From Lysobacter niastensis (GTDB lineage Bacteria; Pseudomonadota; Gammaproteobacteria; Xanthomonadales; Xanthomonadaceae): a stretch of 64,000 bases of DNA. Location: the NCBI RefSeq assembly GCF_015453285.1, contig NZ_JADLZT010000005.1, forward strand, positions 186,001 through 250,000. Direction: 5' to 3'. The position numbers and the translations under genes are program-made. Under the pieces are notes generated by a model that saw nothing but the letters and a program-made list of their open reading frames with translations, ran no database searches and was not told where the DNA came from. Below are positions 50,066-58,949 of the stretch, piece after piece (the first letter of the stretch is position 1; each line of letters begins with the position of its first letter).

Positions 50066-50351
50066 TCCCTTATCCCCGCTCCCCGGTGGGTGCCGATCAA
50101 GACGGATCCAGTGAAGACGGATCCGCGGCGGGACGGCGGCCGTCAGGCGCACCTTCCCTGCAATGGAGCGGCAGTGTCGGCAACGCGCGGCGCGACCGGC
50201 ATTGTCCAAAGGTACAGATGCGGCCCGGGGTGGCCGCCTCCTAGTCTGTCGGCCATGACGGGGGAGGGCCCGTCGGTCAATGCGTATTCCGGCCAGGAGG
50301 AGTCACGGCCCGGAGCGCTCAATCGAACGGGACTGGGGAGGAAGCGTCACC
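50066..50351. promoter_or_regulatory. Divergent control region between GntP permease and TonB receptor
   Basis: These 286 bases hold no gene. They contain GTCCAAAGGTACAGATG at 50204-50220, which resembles the GGTACCAAAGTACGATG at 56836-56852 ahead of the regulator and hydrolase genes. A GGGGAGGAAG ribosome-binding tract precedes the receptor start. No clear sigma70 promoter with proper spacing is visible. Confidence 0.5.
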
Positions 50352-52622
50352 ATGATTCGCAGCAGCAAGGCCATCAACATCAAGCCCAGGAACATCAAGC
50401 CCAGGAGCGGCCTCGCCGTTGCCATCGCCTGTGCGCTGCTGGCGCCGGCGGCCTGGGCGCAGGACGTGTCGTCGCAGACCGAGGCCAGCGCCGACGCGAC
50501 CACGCTCGGCTCGGTCACGGTGACTGCCCGCAAGCGCGAGGAGACGCTGCAGGAAGTGCCGGTCGCGGTCACCGCGTTCACCGCGCAGGCGCTGGACAAG
50601 CTCAACGTCGAGGATCTCAGCGACCTCGACGGTCAGGTGCCGAACCTGACCATCTACGCCGCACGCGGCTCCAGCAGCACCGTCACCGCCTACATCCGCG
50701 GCATCGGCCAGTCCGACCCGTTGTGGGGCGTGGACCCGGGCGTCGGCATCTACATGGACGACGTCTACATCGCCCGGCCGCAGGGCGCGCTGCTGGACGT
50801 GTTCGACGTCGAGCGCGTCGAAGTGCTGCGCGGCCCGCAGGGCACGCTGTACGGCAAGAACACGATTGGTGGTGCGATCAAGTACATCTCGCGCGGCCTG
50901 ACCACGGGTACCCAGGGCTTCGGCTCGATCACCATCGGCAACTACAACCAGCTCGACGTCCGCGCCGCGATCGGCGGCTCGGTCGGCGACGGCGCGCTGC
51001 GCGGCCGCATGGCCGTGGCCAGCCTCAACCGCGATGGCTTCGGCGACAACCTGACCTCCGGCCAGGAGGTCAGCGACAAGGAGATCCTGGCGGCACGCGG
51101 CCAGCTCGGCGCCTACGTCAGCGACAACCTCGACATCCAGTTCGCGTTCGACTGGATGGACGACCAGTCCGGCGTGCGCGGCGCGAAGATGCTGGCACCC
51201 AACCGCTTCGCCCCGACGTTCGCGCCGCTGGATGATCGCTACGACGTGCGCAACGGCATGCTCAACATCAACGACACCTCGATGAAGGGTGCCTCGGCCG
51301 CCGTCAACTGGCGCATCAACGAGGACTGGAGCGCCAAGTACATCCTGGCCAAGCGCGAGTCCGACACCGAGACCAACATCGACTTCGACACGCTGCCGAA
51401 CAAGATCGCGGACGTGAAGGCGTTCTACAGCGACGAGCAGGTCAGCAACGAGCTGCAGGTCAACTACGATGCCGGCGGCCGCGCCCGCGGCGTGATGGGC
51501 ATCTACGCGTTCGACGGCGAGGCCGGCGGCCAGGTGCTCAACAACTTTTTCAATCTGTCGTTCGGTGACACCCAGGGCACGGTCTACACCGACAGCATCG
51601 CCGCCTACGCCGACTGGACGTTCGACCTCACCGAGAAGCTCAAGCTCGACGTCGGCGCGCGCTACACCGATGAGAAGAAGCATGCGGTCGTGCTCAACCG
51701 CTGCTACACCGACGCTACGTTCAGCACGCTGGCAGTGCGCTGCGCGGCCAACAACCCGACTCCGATCGCGGCCAACTTCGACAAGCGCATCGGGTTCGAG
51801 AACACCTCGCCGAAGATCTCGCTCGACTACCAGATCACGCCGGACGTCATGGTCTACGGCCTCGCCACCCGCGGTTTCAAGTCGGGCGGCTTCAACATCC
51901 GCGCCCAGGCCACCGCCGTGCCGCGCTCGGCCGAGCCGTTTGACGACGAGACCGTCGACAGCTACGAAATCGGCAGCAAGATGGCGTTCTTCGACCAGAA
52001 GCTGTTCCTGAACCTGGCCGCGTTCCACAACGAGTACGAGGACATCCAGCTGTCGGTGTTCACCGCCTACGACAGCAACGGCGACGGCACCAACGACGCG
52101 TTCTTCGGCGACTTCACCAACGCCGGCAAGGGCACCATCGACGGTGCCGAAGTCGAGTACCAGTGGCTGCCTACGCCGCACTGGCTGATCAGCGGCAACC
52201 TGGCCTGGCTCGACGCGAAGTACGACGAGTTCCTGTACGCCGGCATCGACATCGCCGACGAGCAGGAGTTCACCAACGCTCCGGACTTCTCCGGTGCGAT
52301 CAACGTCGAGTACCGCACCGACCTGTCCAACGGCGGCAACCTCTCGGCACGCGTGGGTTACACCTACCAGAGCGACGTGGTCGCCACGACCGAGATCGTC
52401 CGCACCGGTGCGCAGCCGATCACCCAGGACGGCTACGGCCTGGTCAACGCCGGCATGATCTGGACGATCAACGACGCCTGGTCCCTGTCGCTGCAGGGTA
52501 CCAATCTGGCCGACAAGGAATACCGCACCACCGGTTACAACCTGAACGCGGCGCTGGGGGTGATGACCGGCTTCTACGGTCCGCCGCGCCAGTACTCGCT
52601 GGCGGTGCGTTACCAGTTCTGA
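50352..52622 (+). CDS. TonB-dependent outer-membrane receptor
   Basis: A 756-residue outer-membrane active transporter. The signal peptide (about 1-37, ending PAAWAQ) is followed by a TonB-box-like stretch (LGSVTVTARKREETLQEVPVAV), a plug domain to about residue 195 with VERVEVLRGPQGTLYGKNT, and a 22-strand beta barrel that ends in aromatic YQF. The barrel includes the RGFKSGGFN and LGVMTGFYGPPRQYSL segments common in 'FyuA-like' receptors of sphingomonads and xanthomonads. A 15-bp tandem duplication in the signal peptide gives NIKPR twice. The ligand is unknown; the neighbours suggest hydroxybutyrate oligomers or similar. Confidence 0.92.
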   Translation: MIRSSKAINIKPRNIKPRSGLAVAIACALLAPAAWAQDVSSQTEASADATTLGSVTVTARKREETLQEVPVAVTAFTAQALDKLNVEDLSDLDGQVPNLTIYAARGSSSTVTAYIRGIGQSDPLWGVDPGVGIYMDDVYIARPQGALLDVFDVERVEVLRGPQGTLYGKNTIGGAIKYISRGLTTGTQGFGSITIGNYNQLDVRAAIGGSVGDGALRGRMAVASLNRDGFGDNLTSGQEVSDKEILAARGQLGAYVSDNLDIQFAFDWMDDQSGVRGAKMLAPNRFAPTFAPLDDRYDVRNGMLNINDTSMKGASAAVNWRINEDWSAKYILAKRESDTETNIDFDTLPNKIADVKAFYSDEQVSNELQVNYDAGGRARGVMGIYAFDGEAGGQVLNNFFNLSFGDTQGTVYTDSIAAYADWTFDLTEKLKLDVGARYTDEKKHAVVLNRCYTDATFSTLAVRCAANNPTPIAANFDKRIGFENTSPKISLDYQITPDVMVYGLATRGFKSGGFNIRAQATAVPRSAEPFDDETVDSYEIGSKMAFFDQKLFLNLAAFHNEYEDIQLSVFTAYDSNGDGTNDAFFGDFTNAGKGTIDGAEVEYQWLPTPHWLISGNLAWLDAKYDEFLYAGIDIADEQEFTNAPDFSGAINVEYRTDLSNGGNLSARVGYTYQSDVVATTEIVRTGAQPITQDGYGLVNAGMIWTINDAWSLSLQGTNLADKEYRTTGYNLNAALGVMTGFYGPPRQYSLAVRYQF

Positions 52623-52646
52623 TCGCGCGCAAGGCGATGAAGAAGG

Positions 52647-52679
52647 GCGGCGGCGGGCTTCGGCCCGCCGTCGTTTTTT
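52647..52679 (+). terminator. Intrinsic terminator after the TonB receptor
   Basis: A 12-bp stem (outer G-T and G-C pairs, core CGGCGGGC/GCCCGCCG) with a TTCG tetraloop is followed by six T (52674-52679). It separates the receptor from the hybrid kinase gene. Confidence 0.88.
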
Positions 52680-52755
52680 GGCTATCCTGCAAAGCGGGCA
52701 GGGGACGAAGCATGGCGAGCGGTGCAGCGCGGGGCTATCCCCGGGGATCTGAAGC

Positions 52756-55700
52756 ATGTTGAGCCTGGCGGCGGTCGCGCTGGCGGGCATCGCGTGGCTC
52801 GCGCTGATGTTCGGCACGGCGCTGTACGCCGAGCGCCAGCCTGCGGCACTCGCCCGCCATTGGCGCCACATCTACGCGCTGTCGCTCGCGGTGCACTGCA
52901 CCTCGTGGACGTTCTACGGCACGGTCACGCAGGCCGCGCGTTACGGGTGGCCGCTGCCGCCGACGTTCCTCGGCGCGATCGTCCTGTACGTGCTGGCGTA
53001 CGGATTCATGATGCAACTGGTGCGGCTGTCGCGCGAAAGCAACGCGACCTCGCTGGCCGACCTGATCGCCACGCGCCTGGGCAAGGACGCGTGGCTCGCG
53101 GCGACAGTGACGCTGGTCGCCGCGCTGGGACTTATCCCATACATCGCGCTGCAGCTGAAGGCAGTGGCGATGAGCTTCGCGATGCTGACCACGCGCTCGC
53201 TCGACGAGGCCGCCTCGCCCTGGTGGCGCGACAGCGCGTTGTACGTGGCGCTGGCGATGGCCCTGTTCGCGATGCTGTTCGGCACGCGCCATGCCCGTGC
53301 CGCGGAACACAATCGCGGACTGGTGCTGGCGATGGCGTTCGAGTCGCTGTTCAAGCTTGCGGCGATGCTGGCGCTGGGCGCGTTCGTCTGGTTCGGACTG
53401 GATGCGCTGCCGGACGTGCCAGCGGCCGCGCCGCCGCGCTCTTCGGGCGGTTTCGCGCCGCTGGTGCTGCTCGGCGCGCTGGCGATGTTCATGCTCCCGC
53501 ACCAGTTCCACGTCGGCGTGGTCGAGTGCCGCGACGAGAAGCATGTGCGTACCGCGCGCTGGCAGTTCCCGTTGTACCTGGTGCTGATCGCGTTACCGGT
53601 GCTGTCGCTGGCCAAGGCCGGCGACGCGATGTTGCGCGGTACTGGCGTGCCGTCGGACCTGTATGTGCTGGCGCTGCCGCTGTCGCAGGGCCAGCACGCA
53701 CTGGCGCTGTTCGCCTTCCTCGGAGGGCTGAGCGCGGCGACCGGAATGGTCGTGGTCAGCACGCTGACCCTGAGCCTGATGATCGGCAACCACTGGTTTG
53801 CGCCGGGCCTGCTGCGTGGTGCGTGGTCGCATGCCGGCGGCGGCGATCTGCGCGGGCGCGTGCTGATGCTGCGTCGTACCGGCATCGTCGCGACGATGCT
53901 GCTGGCCTGGGCCTACAGCCGGCTGGTGGTCGGCAACGACGCTCTGGCCGACGTCGGCGCCGTGTCGTTCTCGGCACTGGCGACCCTGGCGCCGGCGTTG
54001 GCGTTCGCGGTGTGGCGCCCGCAGACGCCGCCGCGCGCGGCGGTCGCCGGCATCCTCGCCGGCTTTGCGGTGTGGGCGTGGATCCTGCTGGTGCCGATGT
54101 TGTCCGCTGCGCGCGGCGTCTCCCCCGCATGGCTGCAGGAGGGCCCGTTCGGATGGGCCTGGCTGGCGCCGGAGGGCATGTTCGGCCTGACCGGATGGAG
54201 CCGACTCGGTCGTGCGGTGGGCGCAAGCCTGTTCGCCGGTACCGTGGTGACCGTACTGGCCGCGATCTGGCGCCGGCCCACGCCTCATCGCAGCGATCGC
54301 GGCCTCGACGCACGCACGTTGCGCGCGGCCGGCCTGCGCTTCCTGCCGCGCGAGCGCGTGACCGAACTGCTGCGCGATGCGCCGACCAACGGCGCGGTCA
54401 CGCCGGCGACCGAAGCGGCTATCGAACGCGAACTTGCGGCGGTGCTCGGTTCGGCCTCGGCGCGCGTGCTGCTCGACGCCGCACGCCGCGACACCGGCCG
54501 CGACCTCGACACCATCGCTTCGATCGTCGGCGAGGCCACCGCGGACTTCCGCTTTAACCAGCGCGTGCTGGAGGCGGCGCTGCAGAACATGAGCCAGGGC
54601 ATCAGCGTGGTTGACGCGCAGTTGCGGCTGGTGGCGTGGAATCGCCGCTACGCGGAGCTCTTCGGCTTTCCACAGGAGATGCTGCAGGTCGGGCGTCCGA
54701 TCGCCGATCTCGCGCGCTGGGCGATGCTGCGCCTGCCGCCGCTCGGCTACGGCGATCTCGAGCGCGGACTGGAGCGACGCCTGGCCTACATGCGCGCGGG
54801 CACGCCGCACCTGTCCGAACGCGTGCTGCCCGACGGCAGCATCATCGAGATCCGCGGCAATCCGATGCCGGGCGGCGGATTCGTCGCCACGTTTACCGAC
54901 GTCACCGCGTTCCGTCGCGCCGAGGCCGGGTTGATCCAGGCAAACGAGACGCTGGAGCAGCGCGTCGTCGAGCGTACCGCGGCGCTGGAGATCGCCAAGC
55001 GCGAGGCCGAACGGGCCAATGAAGCCAAGAGCCGCTTCCTCGCAGCGATTGGCCACGACCTGATGCAGCCGCTGCACGCGGCCCAGCTCTTCACGGATGC
55101 GTTGTCGCAGCAGCTCGGTGCCGGACGCCCGCTGACGTCGGCACAGGGCGAGACGGTGGCGCAGATCGCCGGCGCGCTGGATTCCACGGGCGACCTGCTG
55201 ACCGGCCTGCTCGACATGTCGCGGCTGGAGGCGGGTGGCCTGGTGCCGCAGTTGCGCGAGTTCCCGCTGGCCGAAGTGCTGGAGCCGCTGGCCTCCGAGT
55301 TCGGCGCGATTGCGTCTGCACGCGGCCTCACGTTCCGCTACGTGCCCAGTCGCGCGTGGACGCGCAGCGACCCGCAGCTGCTGCGGCGCGTGCTGCAGAA
55401 CTTCCTTGCCAACGCGGTGCGTTACACCGCCGAGGGCGGGCTGCTGCTGGGCGTGCGCCACGAAGGCACGCATCTGCGCATCGAAGTGCTGGACACCGGC
55501 CCGGGCATCGCGCCGGAACAACAGAAGGTCATCTTCGAGGAGTTCCGCCGTGGCGAGGACGCGCCGGGGCAGGGGCTCGGGCTGGGCCTGTCCATCGCCG
55601 ACCGCATCGCGCAGTTGCTCGACGCACCGCTGACGCTGCGCAGCCGAATCGGACACGGCACCGCCTTCGCGGTGCGGCTGCCCCGGCTCGTGCGTCAGAC

Positions 55701-56118
55701 GGCGCCGGTGCCGGCATCCTCCGGTAAGCGCGGGTTGGCCGGACGACGCGTGCTGCTGGTCGACAACGATCCAGCTGCTCTTGCATCGCTGGCGGCGCTG
55801 CTGCGCGGCTGGGATTGCGAGGTCGCCACCGCGCACGACGGCGCGCAGGCAGAAGCGTGCATGCGTGTCGCGCAAGCCGACCTTTGGCTGTTCGATTACC
55901 ACCTCGACGACGGCGACACCGGCGTCGCGCTGGCGGGACGGCTGGGCGAACGCTTCGGTACACAGCCCGCGCTGATCCTCAGTGCCGACGCCAGCGAGGC
56001 GGTGCGGCGCGACGTGCTCGAGGCCGGGCTGTCGCTGCTCGGCAAACCGGCCAAGCCGCTGGCCTTGAAATCGGTGCTCGATCGATTGCTGGCAGCGCGG
56101 GAACTGCAGCCCGCGTAG
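52756..56118 (+). CDS. Hybrid histidine kinase with transporter-like (SSS) sensory domain
   Basis: A 1120-residue membrane kinase. Residues 1-500 form about 13 membrane helices like the sodium-solute symporter domain of the CbrA/CrbS/MxtR kinases (for example YALSLAVHCTSWTFYGTVTQAA). A PAS domain (about 598-715; SQGISVVDAQLRLVAWNRRYAELFG by its ends) follows, then HisKA with H767 in AIGHDLMQPLHAAQLF and the ATPase (NFLANAVRYTA, DTGPGIAP, GLGLGLSIADRI). A C-terminal receiver (about 997-1112) has D1047 in LWLFDYHLDDGDTG. The ATG at 52756 starts MLSLAAVALAGIAW. The related kinases govern carbon use such as acetate and histidine. It converges on the response regulator with 3 bases between. Confidence 0.9.
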   Translation: MLSLAAVALAGIAWLALMFGTALYAERQPAALARHWRHIYALSLAVHCTSWTFYGTVTQAARYGWPLPPTFLGAIVLYVLAYGFMMQLVRLSRESNATSLADLIATRLGKDAWLAATVTLVAALGLIPYIALQLKAVAMSFAMLTTRSLDEAASPWWRDSALYVALAMALFAMLFGTRHARAAEHNRGLVLAMAFESLFKLAAMLALGAFVWFGLDALPDVPAAAPPRSSGGFAPLVLLGALAMFMLPHQFHVGVVECRDEKHVRTARWQFPLYLVLIALPVLSLAKAGDAMLRGTGVPSDLYVLALPLSQGQHALALFAFLGGLSAATGMVVVSTLTLSLMIGNHWFAPGLLRGAWSHAGGGDLRGRVLMLRRTGIVATMLLAWAYSRLVVGNDALADVGAVSFSALATLAPALAFAVWRPQTPPRAAVAGILAGFAVWAWILLVPMLSAARGVSPAWLQEGPFGWAWLAPEGMFGLTGWSRLGRAVGASLFAGTVVTVLAAIWRRPTPHRSDRGLDARTLRAAGLRFLPRERVTELLRDAPTNGAVTPATEAAIERELAAVLGSASARVLLDAARRDTGRDLDTIASIVGEATADFRFNQRVLEAALQNMSQGISVVDAQLRLVAWNRRYAELFGFPQEMLQVGRPIADLARWAMLRLPPLGYGDLERGLERRLAYMRAGTPHLSERVLPDGSIIEIRGNPMPGGGFVATFTDVTAFRRAEAGLIQANETLEQRVVERTAALEIAKREAERANEAKSRFLAAIGHDLMQPLHAAQLFTDALSQQLGAGRPLTSAQGETVAQIAGALDSTGDLLTGLLDMSRLEAGGLVPQLREFPLAEVLEPLASEFGAIASARGLTFRYVPSRAWTRSDPQLLRRVLQNFLANAVRYTAEGGLLLGVRHEGTHLRIEVLDTGPGIAPEQQKVIFEEFRRGEDAPGQGLGLGLSIADRIAQLLDAPLTLRSRIGHGTAFAVRLPRLVRQTAPVPASSGKRGLAGRRVLLVDNDPAALASLAALLRGWDCEVATAHDGAQAEACMRVAQADLWLFDYHLDDGDTGVALAGRLGERFGTQPALILSADASEAVRRDVLEAGLSLLGKPAKPLALKSVLDRLLAARELQPA

Positions 56119-56121
56119 GTA

Positions 56122-56787
56122 TCAGCCCGCCATCTGCCGCGCCGGATCCACCAGTTCCAGTTCGCGCAGCACCACGCTGGCCTGCGTGCGATTGCGCACA
56201 CCGAGGCGGTCGAAGATGGCCGACAGGTGCGCTTTGACGGTGCGTTCCTGCACGTCCAGGCGATCGGCGATCTGCTTGTTGAGCAGCCCTTGCGCCACCA
56301 GCGTCAGCACACGGAACTGCTGTGGCGACAGGCTCGCCAGGCGCGCCGCGAGGTCGGCGTCGCCACTGGCGCTCTGAGTGCGCGCCACCGACGCCCGCAG
56401 CGAGGCCGGCAGCCATTGTTCGCACGCGAGCACGGCGCGGATCGCGTCGCGCAGTTCGTCCAGACCCGCGCTCTTGGGCAGGTAGCCCGCTGCACCGTGG
56501 TCGAGCGCGCGGCGCACCACGCGCGGGTCGTCATTGGCCGACACCACGACCACCGCGACGCCCGGGTACTGCGCGCGGATCGCGGCGAGGCCGGCGAGTC
56601 CGTGGTTGCCCGGCATGTGCAGGTCCAGCAGCACCAAGTCGATGCCGGGGTCGGCTTCGAGCGCGGCGAGCACGCCTTCGAGCCTGTCGGTTTCGCTGAC
56701 GCGCGTGTCGGCCACGGCATCGGCCGCGGCCTGACGCAGCGCGGCGCGGAACAGCGGATGGTCGTCGGCGATCAGCAGCGTGGGCAT
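56122..56787 (-). CDS. NarL/LuxR-family response regulator
   Basis: A 221-residue regulator. The receiver (about 1-118) has D7-D8-like acids in LLIADDHPLFRAAL, the phospho-acceptor in DLVLLDLHMPGNHG and the conserved lysine in GYLPKSA. The HTH (about 150-212) reads LSPQQFRVLTLVAQGLLNKQIADRL and TVKAHLSAIFDRLGVRNRTQA by its core residues. I chose the ATG at 56787 (MPTLLIADDHP). It is of the ErdR/CrbR kind that pairs with SSS-domain hybrid kinases. It faces the kinase gene tail to tail and is divergent from the hydrolase gene, so it can control both itself and that gene. Confidence 0.93.
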   Translation of the reverse strand: MPTLLIADDHPLFRAALRQAAADAVADTRVSETDRLEGVLAALEADPGIDLVLLDLHMPGNHGLAGLAAIRAQYPGVAVVVVSANDDPRVVRRALDHGAAGYLPKSAGLDELRDAIRAVLACEQWLPASLRASVARTQSASGDADLAARLASLSPQQFRVLTLVAQGLLNKQIADRLDVQERTVKAHLSAIFDRLGVRNRTQASVVLRELELVDPARQMAG

Positions 56788-56835
56788 CGGCCCTAGCCTA
56801 GCAAGCACGCCGGGCTGCGTGGCGATCTTCGCACT

Positions 56836-56852
56836 GGTACCAAAGTACGATG
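56836..56852. promoter_or_regulatory. Candidate binding site for the NarL-type regulator
   Basis: GGTACCAAAGTACGATG contains the palindrome GTAC-CAAA-GTAC. It is centred in the 97 bases between the regulator and the hydrolase starts. A related GTCCAAAGGTACAGATG occurs at 50204-50220 in the permease/receptor divergent region. Confidence 0.5.
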
Positions 56853-56884
56853 AGCGCATGCCACGGCCTTGCTAGGCTGCGGTC

Positions 56885-58711
56885 ATGAGCCATCTTCCGC
56901 TTCGTATTGCCGCCGTTTCGGCGGTCCTCGCCCTCGCGGCCTGCGCCACGCAGCGCGTCGCCAAGGAGTCCGCGCCGATGTTCACCGCCCAGCGCGTTAC
57001 CGAGCATCGTGGCAGCGACGACCTGCTCACCGGCGGCCTCGGTCTGAGCGGGTTGCGTGCGATGGTGCCGCCCGCATTCGCCGATGCGGAGCACCCGGCG
57101 CCCGCCGAACTGCGCCGCCGCGCGTTATGGAGCAACTGGCGCGGCATCGCCGACCTCGCTCCGGGCGGTGGCTACGGCGATCTTTACGGCAGCACTGCGG
57201 CCGTGCCGGGACGCGAGTTCAGCGCGCTCGCCACGGTACCGGGTGCAAGCCAGCCGCACCGCGTGCTGGTGCAGGTGCCCGATGCGTTCGACACGAAGAA
57301 GCGCTGCGTTGTGGTCGCGGCTTCGTCGGGTTCGCGCGGCATCTATGGCGCGATCGCCGTTGCAGGTGCCTGGGGCCTGCCGAAGGGGTGTGCCGTCGCA
57401 TACACCGACAAGGGCGCGGGTACGGATTACTTCGATCTCGACGCCGGGCAGGGCATCAATGCCGACGGCACCGTCGCCGCCCCGGCCACGGCCGGGCTCG
57501 CCTTCGCACCCGACGCGCCGTCGGCCGCCCCGGGCGTGCGTGGGGTCGCCTTTAAGCATGCGCATTCGAAGGACAACCCCGAGGCCGACTGGGGCCGGCA
57601 CGTGAAGCAGGCGGCGCAGTTCGCGCTTAGCTCGCTCGACGAGGCCTTCCCGCAGGCGGCACCGTTCACCTTCGACAACACCCGCGTCATTGCCGCGGGC
57701 ATCTCCAACGGTGGCGGTGCGGTGCTGCGCGCGGCAGAAGGCGACAGCGACTGGCTGGACGGCGTTGTCGCCGGCGAGCCCAATGTGCTGGTCGAAGGCG
57801 AGGGCAGTCGCGCGCTCTACGACTACACCACGCAGGCGGCCTTGCTGATGCCGTGCGCGCTGCTGCACCTGCAGGGCCTGCCGCAACCGCCGCTCGCGGC
57901 CCAGGCAACGCCGCTGTGGACGCAACGCTGCGCGCTGCTCAAGGACGCCGGGCTGGTCGAAGGCGCCGATACCGCCGCGCAGTCGAAGTCCGCTTACGAT
58001 CAACTCAAGTTTGCCGGCTGGACCGACGAGGCGCTGCGCGCCGGCGCGTTGTCAGTCGGATTCGACCTGTGGCGCGCCGTGGCCGTGCCGTATGCCTCGG
58101 CCTATGGCCGCTATGCCTTCGGCGAGATGCCGTGCGGCAACCGCTACTCGGCACTCGGCGCCGACTTCAGCCCGCGTGCGGCGACCGCCATCGAGCGCGC
58201 GGCATGGTGGTCCGATGCCAGCGGCATTCCGCCGGGCGCAGGCGTCAACATCATCGAGGAGCATCCGACCGAACCCCTGCGCACACTGCGCTGTCTCCGC
58301 GAACTGTGGCAGGGCGACAGCGCCGACGCACTGCGCGTGCGCAAGGGCATCGCCGAAACCCGGGCCGGCCTGCCGCGCGAGGGTTTACCGGTGGTCGTCA
58401 TCCATGGCACCGACGACGGCCTGATCCCGATGGCCTTCACCAGCGCGCCCTATGTGCGCTGGGCCAAGACGGCCGGGCGCGACGTGCGCTACTGGCAGGT
58501 CCGCAACGCCCAGCACTTCGACGCCTTCCTCGGCTTGCCGGATTACGGCTCGCGCTACGTGCCCTTGCTCCCGTACGTCTACGAAGCGCTGGACCGCGTC
58601 GATGCGCACCTCGATGGCAAGGCCGGGTTGCCCGCGGATGCCGTGATTGCCACGACACCGCGCGCAGGCGCGCCATTGCAGGCCGCGAACCTGGCGATGC
58701 CGCCGCGCTGA
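56885..58711 (+). CDS. Lipoprotein D-(-)-3-hydroxybutyrate oligomer hydrolase
   Basis: A 608-residue hydrolase that in Ralstonia-type enzymes cuts soluble 3-hydroxybutyrate oligomers to monomers. The N-terminus is a lipoprotein signal with lipobox LAAC (C20), so it is anchored in the envelope rather than free in the cytoplasm. Family blocks include GGGYGDLYG, VVVAASSGSRGIYGAIAVAG, WGLPKGCAVAYTDKGAGTDY and FKHAHSKDNPEADWGRHV. The likely nucleophile is S274 in AAGISNGGGAVLRA; the histidine in the C-terminal RNAQHFDAFLG completes a plausible triad. It is shorter than the ~700-residue Ralstonia protein. Its neighbours are a regulator and, 240 bases downstream, lipid and PHA genes. Confidence 0.86.
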   Translation: MSHLPLRIAAVSAVLALAACATQRVAKESAPMFTAQRVTEHRGSDDLLTGGLGLSGLRAMVPPAFADAEHPAPAELRRRALWSNWRGIADLAPGGGYGDLYGSTAAVPGREFSALATVPGASQPHRVLVQVPDAFDTKKRCVVVAASSGSRGIYGAIAVAGAWGLPKGCAVAYTDKGAGTDYFDLDAGQGINADGTVAAPATAGLAFAPDAPSAAPGVRGVAFKHAHSKDNPEADWGRHVKQAAQFALSSLDEAFPQAAPFTFDNTRVIAAGISNGGGAVLRAAEGDSDWLDGVVAGEPNVLVEGEGSRALYDYTTQAALLMPCALLHLQGLPQPPLAAQATPLWTQRCALLKDAGLVEGADTAAQSKSAYDQLKFAGWTDEALRAGALSVGFDLWRAVAVPYASAYGRYAFGEMPCGNRYSALGADFSPRAATAIERAAWWSDASGIPPGAGVNIIEEHPTEPLRTLRCLRELWQGDSADALRVRKGIAETRAGLPREGLPVVVIHGTDDGLIPMAFTSAPYVRWAKTAGRDVRYWQVRNAQHFDAFLGLPDYGSRYVPLLPYVYEALDRVDAHLDGKAGLPADAVIATTPRAGAPLQAANLAMPPR

Positions 58712-58754
58712 TCGCGCGCGCTCCCAATCCGACAGGCAGGTCTTCACCGTTCAT

Positions 58755-58843
58755 CCTGAGCGTAGGCGCGCAGCGCCGAAGTCGATGGACGAGCGGGAGA
58801 CGTAGGTCCGGCCTGCCTTCGACTTCGCTGAGCTACGCTCAGG
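58755..58843. repeat. Imperfect inverted repeat (intergenic element)
   Basis: CCTGAGCGTAG...CGAAGTCGA (58755-58785) is inverted as TCGACTTCGC...CTACGCTCAGG (58819-58843), giving an imperfect hairpin of about 20 pairs around 33 bases. It resembles scattered intergenic repeats of Xanthomonadaceae and fills most of the gap between the hydrolase and pssA genes. No T-tract is present. Confidence 0.65.
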
Positions 58844-58949
58844 GCGACCGGCGTGGGTGCGCCCGGGAAGGGTGGGTACGCACGTCCCTCTTGCCGGTTT
58901 AACGTCACGTTTGGCAGGCTGTCGGCCTTCGATGGAGTTGGAGCGCCGC

